Source: a virus. Taken from it: a DNA stretch of 30,724 nucleotides. The stretch's first letter is position 1; each line of letters starts with the position of its first letter. The notes beneath the pieces are model-generated. The model was given only the letters and a program-made list of their open reading frames with translations, did not search any database and was not told the origin of the DNA. The position numbers and the translations under genes are program-made. The stretch spans positions 1-30,724 of IMG/VR virus record IMGVR_UViG_3300032322_000655. One strand, given 5' to 3'. Below, piece after piece: positions 23,932 through 30,150 of this stretch.

Positions 23932-24197
23932 CGCTCACCGTCCACGCTGCGACCGGGCATCACATGGACGTTGGACGCCCGTGACCGCTCCGGCTTCACG
24001 TTCCCTGACGCGTCGCGGGACTCCTGCATGTAGTACGCCAGCTCCAGCACGCACCACGCCGCAATCCAAACGGGCACACCCCACGCCAGACCGACAAGGA
24101 TGTTGAACACAGGCGCGTCGGTGTGCCCCGCGCCCAAGCCGGTCGCGATACCGCCAGCGATCAGCGCCCACGTGAACCGCCGCTCTGCCGACCTCAT
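23928..24197 (-). CDS. Two-helix membrane protein
   Basis: 89 residues with two hydrophobic segments, WALIAGGIATGLGAG (~10-24) and FNILVGLAWGVPVWIAAWCVLELAYY (~31-56), separated by a short turn. A polar, basic C-terminal tail of about 30 residues follows. The arrangement is that of a small inner-membrane hairpin protein. It lies between recT and the helical protein with ATGA overlaps. Early-operon membrane proteins often serve superinfection exclusion or host takeover, but nothing here proves that. Confidence 0.7.
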   Translation of the reverse strand: MRSAERRFTWALIAGGIATGLGAGHTDAPVFNILVGLAWGVPVWIAAWCVLELAYYMQESRDASGNVKPERSRASNVHVMPGRSVDGER

Positions 24198-25045
24198 GCC
24201 GACACCTCCTTCTTGAGGGCGGCACGTGCCTCCGCAGCCCGAGCCGCCACATCCACGTCAGGCGCGGCCTCGGGGGTGAACGGCGGCGGGATCGGTGTCG
24301 CGGACTTCAACGCCTCGCCTTTGCGGGTGATGTCGTCGCCGTACCGGTCAAGGACGTCAGCGGCCTTGGCCTCGGCCCACAGGCGCCGCAGGCTCGCCAC
24401 GTCGCTGGTCCGGGCAATGTCCCGAGCCCAGTCACGCTCCGGCGTCAAGGTGTCCTCCTCGACCACCTCGGCGTCCACGATGTCGACGGGCTCCGGTGCC
24501 GCGGGTGCCTCGGCAAGAACCATCTCGCCGTCAGCGTCCACACTCACGGTGGCGCCCAACTCCTCGGGCGTGTACGCGATCCCGCTCAACGCTTCCTGGC
24601 AGGCATCACGCGCCACCTCAGAGATCGCACGCGCCTTGAGCATCGCGGCCGGGTAGGACTTCCACACACCCTTACCGGCAAGCCCTGCGGCCTTGGCCCG
24701 ATCCAGCGTCCACTCGGAGCGGAACGTAAAGCCGGGATCGTCGGCGCGGATGATCTCCGCCTTGGCGTAGGTATCGTCACCCTCAACCCGCAGAATGTGG
24801 CCCGCGCGCCGCACCAGCGCCGACATCAGGCCCGCCGACATGGACGCCTTGCCGTCAATAATGTGAACGCCCTGGACCGCCGACATCACCGGGATGCCGA
24901 GGGCGTCGGCCGTCTCCATCGCCACAAGCAGATTGGCGGGCTGCGACTGATACGCCTTAGGCAACAGGCCCGCCTGCGCCAAGTGCTTGGCGTAGGTCAC
25001 CTTGGCCTCCAGGGTGGAGGCGTCAACACGCACGAGGTCGGTCAT
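24194..25045 (-). CDS. recT: RecT-family single-strand annealing protein
   Basis: 283 residues. The N-terminal two thirds match the RecT-like recombinases of actinophages: LLPKAYQSQPANLLVAMETADALGIP, VHIIDGKASMSAGLMSALVRRAGH, WTLDRAKAAGLAGKGVWKSYPAAMLKARAISEVAR, then GIAYTPEELG. An acidic linker (~185-205) and a helical C-terminal region (ASLRRLWAEAKAADVLDRYGDDI) follow. It anneals complementary single strands during phage recombination. The usual partner exonuclease is not next to it; the exonuclease at 26651-27415 belongs to a different group. It overlaps its neighbours by 4 nt. Confidence 0.92.
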   Translation of the reverse strand: MTDLVRVDASTLEAKVTYAKHLAQAGLLPKAYQSQPANLLVAMETADALGIPVMSAVQGVHIIDGKASMSAGLMSALVRRAGHILRVEGDDTYAKAEIIRADDPGFTFRSEWTLDRAKAAGLAGKGVWKSYPAAMLKARAISEVARDACQEALSGIAYTPEELGATVSVDADGEMVLAEAPAAPEPVDIVDAEVVEEDTLTPERDWARDIARTSDVASLRRLWAEAKAADVLDRYGDDITRKGEALKSATPIPPPFTPEAAPDVDVAARAAEARAALKKEVSA

Positions 25046-25320
25046 GGCAACTCGACCCCCGCGCGAGCGGCCACAACACCCAGGCCGGTCTGGAGGTTAT
25101 GGATCAGCCATGAGGCGGCGGCCTTGGACAGGGTTTCGTAGGTGCCGTCCCAGTCCTTGCCGAGCACGAGGCCGCAGGAGTCATCCCACGTGGGCGGGTT
25201 GCCCGCGGTCCTCTTGAGGTAGCGCAACTGCTTGAGCTGCGCGGCGGTGACGCGCTCCAGGGCGGCGTAGGTCATATTGCCGCCGATGGGCACGTTCTCG
25301 GGATTCTGTGGTGGTGCCAT
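25042..25320 (-). CDS. First gene of the recT operon, hypothetical
   Basis: 92 residues from the ATG at 25320, with GAGGGGG upstream; the frame to 25392 crosses the leader hairpin and is rejected. The sequence has a Pro/Asn-rich start, then 'YAALERVTAAQLKQLRYLKRTAGNPPTWDD', CGLVLGKDWDGTYETLSKAAASWLIHNL. The LKRTAGNPPTWDDS...LTK-like pattern is reminiscent of short proteins accompanying RecT in actinophages, but I cannot name a function. It is the promoter-proximal gene of the operon that runs to 18285. Confidence 0.65.
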   Translation of the reverse strand: MAPPQNPENVPIGGNMTYAALERVTAAQLKQLRYLKRTAGNPPTWDDSCGLVLGKDWDGTYETLSKAAASWLIHNLQTGLGVVAARAGVELP

Positions 25321-25360
25321 CTCGACCCCCTCGGGTCCGTTGCAGCGGATTCGGGAAGAG

Positions 25361-25402
25361 GGGCGGGCGCGGTGTGAAAGAAAGGAAGCCACCGCGCCCG
25401 CC
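25361..25402 (-). promoter_or_regulatory. Perfect 13-bp stem-loop in the recT operon leader
   Basis: Bases 25361-25373 (GGGCGGGCGCGGT) pair exactly with 25390-25402, with a 16-base purine-rich loop on the plus strand (pyrimidine-rich, CTTTCTTTC, on the transcribed strand). It ends about 40 bases before the first start codon. No U-tract follows on the minus strand, only CTCTTCCC. A leader attenuator, antitermination signal or stability element are the options. Confidence 0.65.
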
Positions 25403-25406
25403 CAGG

Positions 25407-25432
25407 GCCGACCTCCGGGGGGACAGAGGTCG
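25407..25432 (-). promoter_or_regulatory. Second leader hairpin, 8-bp stem
   Basis: CCGACCTC (25407-25414) and GAGGTCGG (25425-25432) are perfect complements around a 10-base loop. It lies five bases from the 13-bp hairpin, so a transcript from the right would fold two stem-loops in a row directly ahead of the recT operon. Confidence 0.55.
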
Positions 25433-25697
25433 GACAGGTGCTAGGCGCGGGGTGAGTCCCAGGCGGTCACAATTCGGACACGCCGGACAATCGGTGCTCG
25501 CATTAGTTCCCCCGGTCTGCCTATGCTCCGCGTGAGGGTCCTAAATGCCGATAACGTACATTTTCGACAGTCAGGACACGCACACGGGTTGCGGTCATGT
25601 CAAGAGCCGACCTTAGTGCGTGACCGGTCAAAGTCAAGGACCCTCATTGGGCGTGCCGCAGAGCGCGGCTCGGCCCACAGGAGGGGAGTGGACAGAC

Positions 25698-26051
25698 ATG
25701 CCATACGCGAGGACGGACGTCCGGCAGGCTTTGAGCATGGCCCGTGAGGCGGGCAAGCCGGTCGAGGGATTGTTCGCCGGGGATCGGGAGACGGCTCTCC
25801 AGCTTGAGCGGTGGGGCTTTCTGCCGGTCAATCGTGACGCCGTGGACAAGCGGATACAGGACTGGTACGTCAGTCAGGGACTAGCCGTCAGGGGTGGCGA
25901 CACACCCGAGGCGACATCCGACACGCGCGGCGACACTCCCGCAGACACGCCCGGCGACACTCCCGAGCGGTCGCGTGTGGCGCTGGAGGCGGCGGAAGCG
26001 GCTTTGGCTGCGGCGTCGGCGGCGCTGCGGTTGGCGCGACTGTCGGCATAA
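25698..26051 (+). CDS. Plus-strand hypothetical protein with GDTP repeats
   Basis: 117 residues from the ATG at 25698 with AGGAGGGGAG upstream; the in-frame start at 25620 lacks a good site. The first ~66 residues look like a folded domain (TDVRQALSMAREAGKPVEGLFAGDRETALQLERWGFLPVNRDAVDKRIQDWYV). Then comes a low-complexity stretch with repeated GDTP (67-90) and an Ala-rich C-terminal helix (VALEAAEAALAAASAALRLARL). It stands alone against the prevailing direction, opposite the recT operon and closed by a strong convergent terminator. That genomic position is typical of a lysogeny or immunity gene, but I see no classical helix-turn-helix. Confidence 0.7.
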   Translation: MPYARTDVRQALSMAREAGKPVEGLFAGDRETALQLERWGFLPVNRDAVDKRIQDWYVSQGLAVRGGDTPEATSDTRGDTPADTPGDTPERSRVALEAAEAALAAASAALRLARLSA

Positions 26052-26059
26052 ACAGGGGT

Positions 26060-26105
26060 GCGCCCCCGCTCACCTGAGCGGGGAGGTCTCAGGGAGCGGG
26101 GGCGC
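26060..26105. terminator. Convergent terminator with two alternative stems
   Basis: GCGCCCCCGCTC (26060-26071) pairs exactly with 26094-26105 as a 12-bp stem. The same left arm can instead form a compact 8-bp hairpin, CCCGCTCA (26065-26072) with TGAGCGGG (26075-26082). It lies between the plus-strand gene ending at 26051 and the minus-strand gene ending at 26119, so it can serve both directions. The two folds exclude each other. Confidence 0.7.
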
Positions 26106-26118
26106 GGTCTGTGGGGTG

Positions 26119-26349
26119 CTATTCCTCGTCGTCGTACCAGGGCTCGGGCTCGGGCGCTGGTGCGATCTCGGTGTGTGCGGTGAAGCCGAGCGGGTGCCGC
26201 TCGGGGGTGACGTCTACGTCGGGCTCGTCCTTGGGTAGGGCGAGGGCGATGGAGGCGGCGTGGCGCATAAGGCTGCGGACTTGGGCGTAGTCCAGCTCTA
26301 GGCCGGATGTCGTCACCTCCACGCCGCCGATGGCGATGGTGACTTTCAC
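26119..26349 (-). CDS. Small hypothetical protein, end of the lysis-side operon
   Basis: 76 residues. The first ~40 are a strand-rich start (KVTIAIGGVEVTTSGLELDYAQVRSLMRHAASIALAL), and the rest is acidic, Pro- and Glu-rich (APEPEPWYDDEE). It overlaps the preceding DUF6378-like gene by 4 nt and ends just before the convergent terminator, so it is the last gene of its transcript. I do not recognise a family or function. Confidence 0.62.
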   Translation of the reverse strand: MKVTIAIGGVEVTTSGLELDYAQVRSLMRHAASIALALPKDEPDVDVTPERHPLGFTAHTEIAPAPEPEPWYDDEE

Positions 26350-26636
26350 GCCCAGACCTGGGTCGTCTCGTAGTCGATCTGTGAGGCGAGCGCGGAATAC
26401 CCGCAGGCGTCTACCCAGTCGTCGGGGTTCTGGCGTCCGGCTGTGGCCCTAGCGAGTTTGAGGGCGACCATCATGGCGGCGACGGTGCGGGGTGGGACGG
26501 GCTCGGGTAGGTCGAGTATGGCGCCCCACATTTGGCCGATGCGGCGGGCTTCTGTGGGGTAGTGGCCGTGGGATTGGGCTCGGTCTCCGGCGACGAGGTC
26601 GGCGGCGGTGTAGAGGGTGCGCTGCGCGGCGTCCAT
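26346..26636 (-). CDS. DUF6378-like small protein
   Basis: 96 residues from the ATG at 26636, with GGGGAGA upstream; the long frame to 26942 runs through the exonuclease gene and is rejected. The pattern DRAQSHGHYPTEARRIGQMW ... PPRTVAAMMVALKLARATAG ... DDWVDACGYSALA matches a small phage protein family that I remember as DUF6378 (D-R-x-x-x-x-G, LK-x-AR, DD..D-GY). The conserved acidic and His residues and the helical build suggest a nucleotide-pyrophosphohydrolase (MazG-like) relative, but that is inference. It follows the exonuclease gene by 14 nt. Confidence 0.7.
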   Translation of the reverse strand: MDAAQRTLYTAADLVAGDRAQSHGHYPTEARRIGQMWGAILDLPEPVPPRTVAAMMVALKLARATAGRQNPDDWVDACGYSALASQIDYETTQVWA

Positions 26637-26650
26637 GTGTTCTCCCCTGA

Positions 26651-27415
26651 TTATGCGATGCGTGTCTGGCCGTTCTTGAGGACTTTGTTCCAGGCGCCGC
26701 AGTCCTCGCACACGAGTTTGGGCCACGCGCTGGTGCGGGTGTAGACGGTTCCTGCGGGTGTGAGGTCGGCGCTGTCGCAGGCGTAGCAGTTGCTCATCTC
26801 GCCGGACCATAGGCCGATGTGTGGGAGTTTGATCCAGGCGCGCAGGCGCATGAACAGTGCCTCGGTGATGCGGACGTCGGTGGCGTTGTAGTCGCGGAAG
26901 AGGTCCCACGCCTCGGGGTCGTTGGCGAGGACCCGGTTCCATAGGGACTGTCCGCCGGTTTCCACTTTGGTGTCAAGGCCGAGGCGGTCGGTGACGTAGC
27001 CCAGTTTGTTGCTGGCGAACTTGAAGTTCTGCTTGTTGACGCGGTACAGGTCCACGTTCTGGTAGGGCGATGGTGGGCCGTAGTCGGCGGACACCCATTC
27101 CCGGTTGAGGTGGGGCATGTCGAAGCTGACGTGGTTGTATCCGACGACGATGTCGGCCTCGTTGACCATGGTCCATATCTCGGCGAGCATCTGGTCGCGG
27201 CCGTGGTGGTATTCGGAGTAGAAGGCGACGTCGGGGGAGTCAAGCCATTTGGCTGCGACGCACAGGACGCGGCTGGGTTGGATGACTTGGGTGACGCCGA
27301 TGTTCTGGTCGTACAGACCCCAGGCGTACACGATGTTGGGGCTGGTTTCGATGTCGAGGGTGAGGACTTTGGGGTCGGCGGGTTCTAGGGCGAGTAGGTC
27401 GTCGACAAGGGTCAT
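26651..27415 (-). CDS. DEDDy 3'-5' exonuclease with C-terminal zinc ribbon
   Basis: 254 residues. Exo I motif is LTLDIETSP (D21, E23), Exo II is VGYNHVSFDMPHL (D99), and Exo III is YNATDVRI (Y176, D180), as in the proofreading-type DnaQ/Pol fold. The C-terminal ~45 residues form a zinc ribbon (C210-x2-C213 and C236-x2-C239). No polymerase domain follows, so it is a stand-alone nuclease. The likely job is trimming or degrading single-stranded DNA or RNA primers, perhaps host DNA. It overlaps the upstream HTH-like gene by 4 nt. Confidence 0.85.
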   Translation of the reverse strand: MTLVDDLLALEPADPKVLTLDIETSPNIVYAWGLYDQNIGVTQVIQPSRVLCVAAKWLDSPDVAFYSEYHHGRDQMLAEIWTMVNEADIVVGYNHVSFDMPHLNREWVSADYGPPSPYQNVDLYRVNKQNFKFASNKLGYVTDRLGLDTKVETGGQSLWNRVLANDPEAWDLFRDYNATDVRITEALFMRLRAWIKLPHIGLWSGEMSNCYACDSADLTPAGTVYTRTSAWPKLVCEDCGAWNKVLKNGQTRIA

Positions 27416-27684
27416 GCTTCCTCGTCTGGTCGGGGACAGGAGCAGCCGCCGCCGCGTGTGCGGCGACGGTGGTGGCCGATCTGGGAGGCGTTGACCTCGT
27501 ATCCGTTGCGGCCGAGGGCGGCGGCGATCTGCGGGGCTTGGACGCTGGTCTCGTCTAGTAGCCGGTTGAGGGTGTCACGTTCCTCGGGGCTCATGCTCCC
27601 GAGGATCGTGGCGAGTCGGCAGGGTTGCCCGCCGGGTTTCGGTTTGGCCTTCTCTAGTTGGGTTAGGTCGTCTAGCAGTGCCAC
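27412..27684 (-). CDS. Small putative DNA-binding protein before the exonuclease
   Basis: 90 residues. An N-terminal charged helix precedes the segment SPEERDTLNRLLDETSVQAPQIAAALGRNGYEVNASQIGHHRRR, which reads as a helix-turn-helix with a following basic patch, and a Cys pair (GGGCSCPRP) closes the protein. I remember the same small protein pattern (LDDL..-EK ... L-x-H-RR ... C-x-C) from many actinophages, next to similar nucleases. The exonuclease start overlaps its stop by 4 nt. A DNA-targeting partner of the nuclease is an attractive but unproven reading. Confidence 0.7.
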   Translation of the reverse strand: MALLDDLTQLEKAKPKPGGQPCRLATILGSMSPEERDTLNRLLDETSVQAPQIAAALGRNGYEVNASQIGHHRRRTRGGGCSCPRPDEEA

Positions 27685-27706
27685 GGTTACCTCCCCGGTG
27701 TGTGGC

Positions 27707-28366
27707 CTATCGCCCGATGAGGCTCTTGAGTCGGTTGGCGATCCGGCGCCTGCGGACGGCGCGACGCCAGAAGGAGGTGGGGACCAGGGTGTCGTTCTTG
27801 CGGCCGCGGGTGGGCAGCCACGGGCCGCCGAACTTGGGTCCGCCGTCGGTGTAGTCGGCGTGCCGCAGGATGGACTTCTCGTCCACGTCCATGAGCTCTA
27901 GCAGGGCGCACGCGAGGCGGGTGAAGGACTCTACCTGTTGTGGTGTGATGCCGTCGGTGTCGGTGATCTTGGCGTCGGTGCGGGCCGAGGTGCCTTTGGA
28001 TTCAAGCTCTACGCCGAACAGGTACTTGTTGCCCTGGTCCTTGGGGACGATGCCGGAGCCGATGGTGACGGGGCCGCCTGCTCCGGCGTGGTAGGCGCCT
28101 CGGGCGGCAATGATGGTGACGAGGCCGTCTCTGCCGATGTTGCAGTGGGCTGCGCGGACTGGGTACAGGTCATTGTGGACCTGCCACGGCAGTGACGGGT
28201 TGTTGCCACGTGCCCCACCATTGGCGGTGTGGTGGGCGACTAGGCCCATGCTCGGACTGACGCCAAAGGGGTCAATGGCGGCGGAGTCCCAGCCCTCGTA
28301 GTACACGACGTTGACCTTGTGCTTCTTGAGTGCGGCCTTGAGTTGCTTGGCCGTGTACGTCCTCAC
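27707..28366 (-). CDS. Endolysin, N-acetylmuramoyl-L-alanine amidase
   Basis: 219 residues from a GTG at 28366 (GTGA overlap with the holin stop). It has an amidase_2/PGRP fold: GLVAHHTANG (H45, H46), a Trp-rich NPSLPWQVHNDLYP segment, ARGAYHAGAG (H93), and ILRHADYTDGGPKFG (H169). The usual third zinc ligand, in a K-x-D-P motif, is not clearly present after H169; the segment here reads GGPKFGGP. The C terminus is a basic helix (FWRRAVRRRRIANRLKSLIG) rather than a LysM or other binding repeat. It would cleave the host wall after holin action. Confidence 0.88.
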   Translation of the reverse strand: MRTYTAKQLKAALKKHKVNVVYYEGWDSAAIDPFGVSPSMGLVAHHTANGGARGNNPSLPWQVHNDLYPVRAAHCNIGRDGLVTIIAARGAYHAGAGGPVTIGSGIVPKDQGNKYLFGVELESKGTSARTDAKITDTDGITPQQVESFTRLACALLELMDVDEKSILRHADYTDGGPKFGGPWLPTRGRKNDTLVPTSFWRRAVRRRRIANRLKSLIGR

Positions 28367-28632
28367 TTGGTGGGCTCCTGATCCTCGTCGGGGAACACGT
28401 CAAAGCGGTCGTCGGGGATGGCGCCATGTCCGAAGGCGTAGTCCACCGGATTGAGCCATCGCACCACGGCCGGGAGCGATGCCGAAAAAGCCGCTGCCAC
28501 CCAGAGCTTTAGATCCGCGGAGTCAACGGCAAAGATGTTGGCGCCGTCGGCGATGAACATGGTGAGGATGATGGCGAGAAACGTGCGGAGCCATGAGGCG
28601 ATGGGTGAGGTGGCAAGCCACTCTTGAAACAT
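28363..28632 (-). CDS. Holin
   Basis: 89 residues with two membrane segments, 'WLRTFLAIILTMFIADGANIF' (~14-34) and LWVAAAFSASLPAVVRWLN (~43-61), and a charged C-terminal tail (DDRFDVFPDEDQEPTK). The pair 'ASWLRTFLA...' and 'LPAVVRWLNPVDYAFG' is a common actinophage holin pattern. It precedes the endolysin with a GTGA overlap. It would form pores that release the endolysin at lysis time. Confidence 0.85.
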   Translation of the reverse strand: MFQEWLATSPIASWLRTFLAIILTMFIADGANIFAVDSADLKLWVAAAFSASLPAVVRWLNPVDYAFGHGAIPDDRFDVFPDEDQEPTK

Positions 28633-28640
28633 GAGGTCTC

Positions 28641-28952
28641 CTAGTTGCTGACGGCCTGGATAACGAAAGCGATCACGGCCGCTTCAATGGGCACGATGAG
28701 TGAGATGAGGATGCCGACCCAGGTCATGGACTTGCGTTGCCGCTCGGCGAGTTGGGCGTCGCGCTTCTTCTCAATGGCTTCAATGTCGTCGCGGGTGGCG
28801 AGGCCGTGGAGGGATGTCTCTACCTCGCGGAGGCGGCGCTCGTGGTCCTCTAGGTCATCTGACTGGCGGCGGTGAAGTGTGAGCAGTGTGTCGAGCTTGC
28901 CCTCTAAGCGGGCCAGCATGACGCGGAGCTGCTGCTCGTCCTCAGTCGGCAT
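28641..28952 (-). CDS. Coiled-coil protein with C-terminal membrane anchor (lysis cassette)
   Basis: 103 residues. An N-terminal coiled coil (LRVMLARLEGKLDTLLTLHRRQSDDLEDHERRLREVETSL) and a second charged helix (EAIEKKRDAQLAERQRK) lead to one C-terminal membrane segment (WVGILISLIVPIEAAVIAFVIQAV). The build matches second holin or accessory membrane proteins found directly upstream of holins in actinophages. It overlaps the end of the glycosyltransferase gene by 11 nt and precedes the holin by 8 nt. A regulator or partner of the holin is likely. Confidence 0.75.
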   Translation of the reverse strand: MPTEDEQQLRVMLARLEGKLDTLLTLHRRQSDDLEDHERRLREVETSLHGLATRDDIEAIEKKRDAQLAERQRKSMTWVGILISLIVPIEAAVIAFVIQAVSN

Positions 28953-30006
28953 TGGTGTCCTCGCGCTGGGTGTAGTGGGTGAGGTTGTCCGCCAACCGGG
29001 GGTTGGTGGGGTCTAGTGCGGCGGCTTTGGTGCCGTAGTGGGTGGCTAGTTCTGGGTTGCCGAGCCAATGGGCGGCGAGGGCGGCGTAGTCGAGTGGTGC
29101 GGGGCCCCAGGCGTCGGGCTCGCACAGGTATTCCAGGGGTTGCTCGGTGATGGTGAGGGCACGCTCGGCGGCTGCGAGGCATAGGCGCCACTGGCGGGTG
29201 TCGTGGAAGTGGCGGGCGAGGTCGACCCAGGGCTCGCGGCGGTGTGGTGCCTCGGCGGTGGCTTTGAGGAGCCACTGCTCGGTGTTGTCGGGCTGGAGTT
29301 GCGCGAGGTAGCGCATGGCCTTTGACCGCTCGGCGTCCCAGGTGGCGGTGGGCAGGGACAGGTAGCGGTGAAACTCGGTGACGGCGTCGTCGCTGCGACC
29401 GGCGAAGTGCAGCTCGCGGGCGTAGTAGTAGGCGTTCCGGTCGTCGGCCGGGTCCTCGGCTACCGACTGCGCGAGCAGGGGCAGGTATTGGGAGCGGGAC
29501 TTGGTGGCGTCGGGGAAGTGGTGTATCTGGAGTGATACCCAGCCTTGGCGCTCTTCTATGAGCGGTGTGATGACCTCATGGACTGGATGACGCCATACGT
29601 ATCCGTGACGATTATGGATCTTGTCGCCGCCATACACAAGTCCCGGTGACCCGTCGGGGTTCCATGACCATGTGTAGCGGTAGCGGGGCCTAGTCCAGCC
29701 TTCTCGGTGCGCGGTCTCTAGGGCGTCGCGCCAGCCGGGTACGAGTACCTCGTCTAGGTCTAGTGCGATGCAGTAGTCCACATCGTCGGGGACGAGGGCG
29801 AGGGCGGTGTTTCTGGCGTTATCGAACCGCCACGGCTTGATGAGTCTTTGATGTGTGGTGACGCCCATGTCCTGGGCCAGCTCGGGTGTGCCGTCGGTGG
29901 AGCCGGTGTCCATGAGGACGATGTGGTCGGCGTCGATGGCGGAGGAGGCCCACCGCTCTACGTGTTGGGCCTCGTCTTTGGCTATGGAGTAGACGGCGAC
30001 TTTCAT
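28942..30006 (-). CDS. Family 2 glycosyltransferase with TPR-like C terminus
   Basis: 354 residues. The N-terminal GT-A domain starts VAVYSIAKDEAQHVERW, with LMDTGSTDGTPELA and the metal-binding D-L-D motif at D83/D85 (IALDLDEVLVPGW). WRHPVHEVI and IHHFPDATKSRSQYL follow. From about residue 170 on there are TPR-like helix pairs (YYYARELHFAGRSDDAVTEFHRYL, WLGNPELATHYGTKAAALDPTN). The same layout occurs in phage and bacterial protein glycosyltransferases. It is the first gene of the lysis-side transcript. The substrate is unknown: a virion protein such as the Thr-rich collagen fibre, or host surface glycans, are the main options. Confidence 0.82.
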   Translation of the reverse strand: MKVAVYSIAKDEAQHVERWASSAIDADHIVLMDTGSTDGTPELAQDMGVTTHQRLIKPWRFDNARNTALALVPDDVDYCIALDLDEVLVPGWRDALETAHREGWTRPRYRYTWSWNPDGSPGLVYGGDKIHNRHGYVWRHPVHEVITPLIEERQGWVSLQIHHFPDATKSRSQYLPLLAQSVAEDPADDRNAYYYARELHFAGRSDDAVTEFHRYLSLPTATWDAERSKAMRYLAQLQPDNTEQWLLKATAEAPHRREPWVDLARHFHDTRQWRLCLAAAERALTITEQPLEYLCEPDAWGPAPLDYAALAAHWLGNPELATHYGTKAAALDPTNPRLADNLTHYTQREDTNAD

Positions 30007-30113
30007 GCTTCCCCTTTGTGTTCCCCTGGTGGCACGTCATGGGCGCCTCCGTCCTCGGCGCGGAAGGTACGGAAGCGCCTTGTGTAACGGTCTGGTGTCG
30101 GTGTGACAGAAGT

Positions 30114-30150
30114 GTAGACCGGTCTACCGACGCTCGGTAGATTGCTCTAC
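30114..30150. promoter_or_regulatory. Two copies of a GTAGA-N4-TCTAC operator
   Basis: The first copy (30114-30127, GTAGACCGGTCTAC) is a perfect 14-bp palindrome; the second (30137-30150, GTAGATTGCTCTAC) has identical 5-base arms with a different centre. Their centres are 23 bases apart, about two helical turns. Between them CTACCGA (30124-30130) and TCGGTAG (30134-30140) form another inverted repeat. The first copy covers the -35 and the second the -10 and start of the plus-strand promoter. Confidence 0.72.
30115..30143 (+). promoter_or_regulatory. Promoter for a leaderless plus-strand transcript
   Basis: TAGACC (30115-30120, four matches to the -35 consensus), a 17-base spacer, and TAGATT (30138-30143, -10). 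The ATG at 30151 follows seven bases later, so transcription would begin at or next to the start codon. No ribosome binding site is visible, which agrees with leaderless expression as is common for actinobacterial regulators. Confidence 0.55.

Larger units (their letters stand above)
25321..25697. promoter_or_regulatory. Divergent control region upstream of the recT operon
   Basis: 377 bases with no convincing gene. It holds two hairpins close to the recT operon (25361-25402 and 25407-25432). A locally AT-richer stretch (25541-25568) is present, as is an exact 10-bp inverted repeat TGAGGGTCCT (25533-25542) / AGGACCCTCA (25637-25646). On the minus strand a possible promoter is TTGACT (25632-25637), 16 bases, TAAGGT (25610-25615). 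It would give a long leader containing both hairpins. The plus-strand gene at 25698 is also read from here. Confidence 0.5.

Noticed and set aside
26637-26942. 102-residue N-terminal extension of the DUF6378-like protein
   Set aside because: It is Arg/His/Pro-rich and antiphase to the exonuclease gene; the ATG at 26636 has a good ribosome site.
30007-30113. Strong promoter for the glycosyltransferase/lysis operon
   Set aside because: Only weak -10/-35 candidates are visible (TACACT on the minus strand), so no separate feature is claimed.
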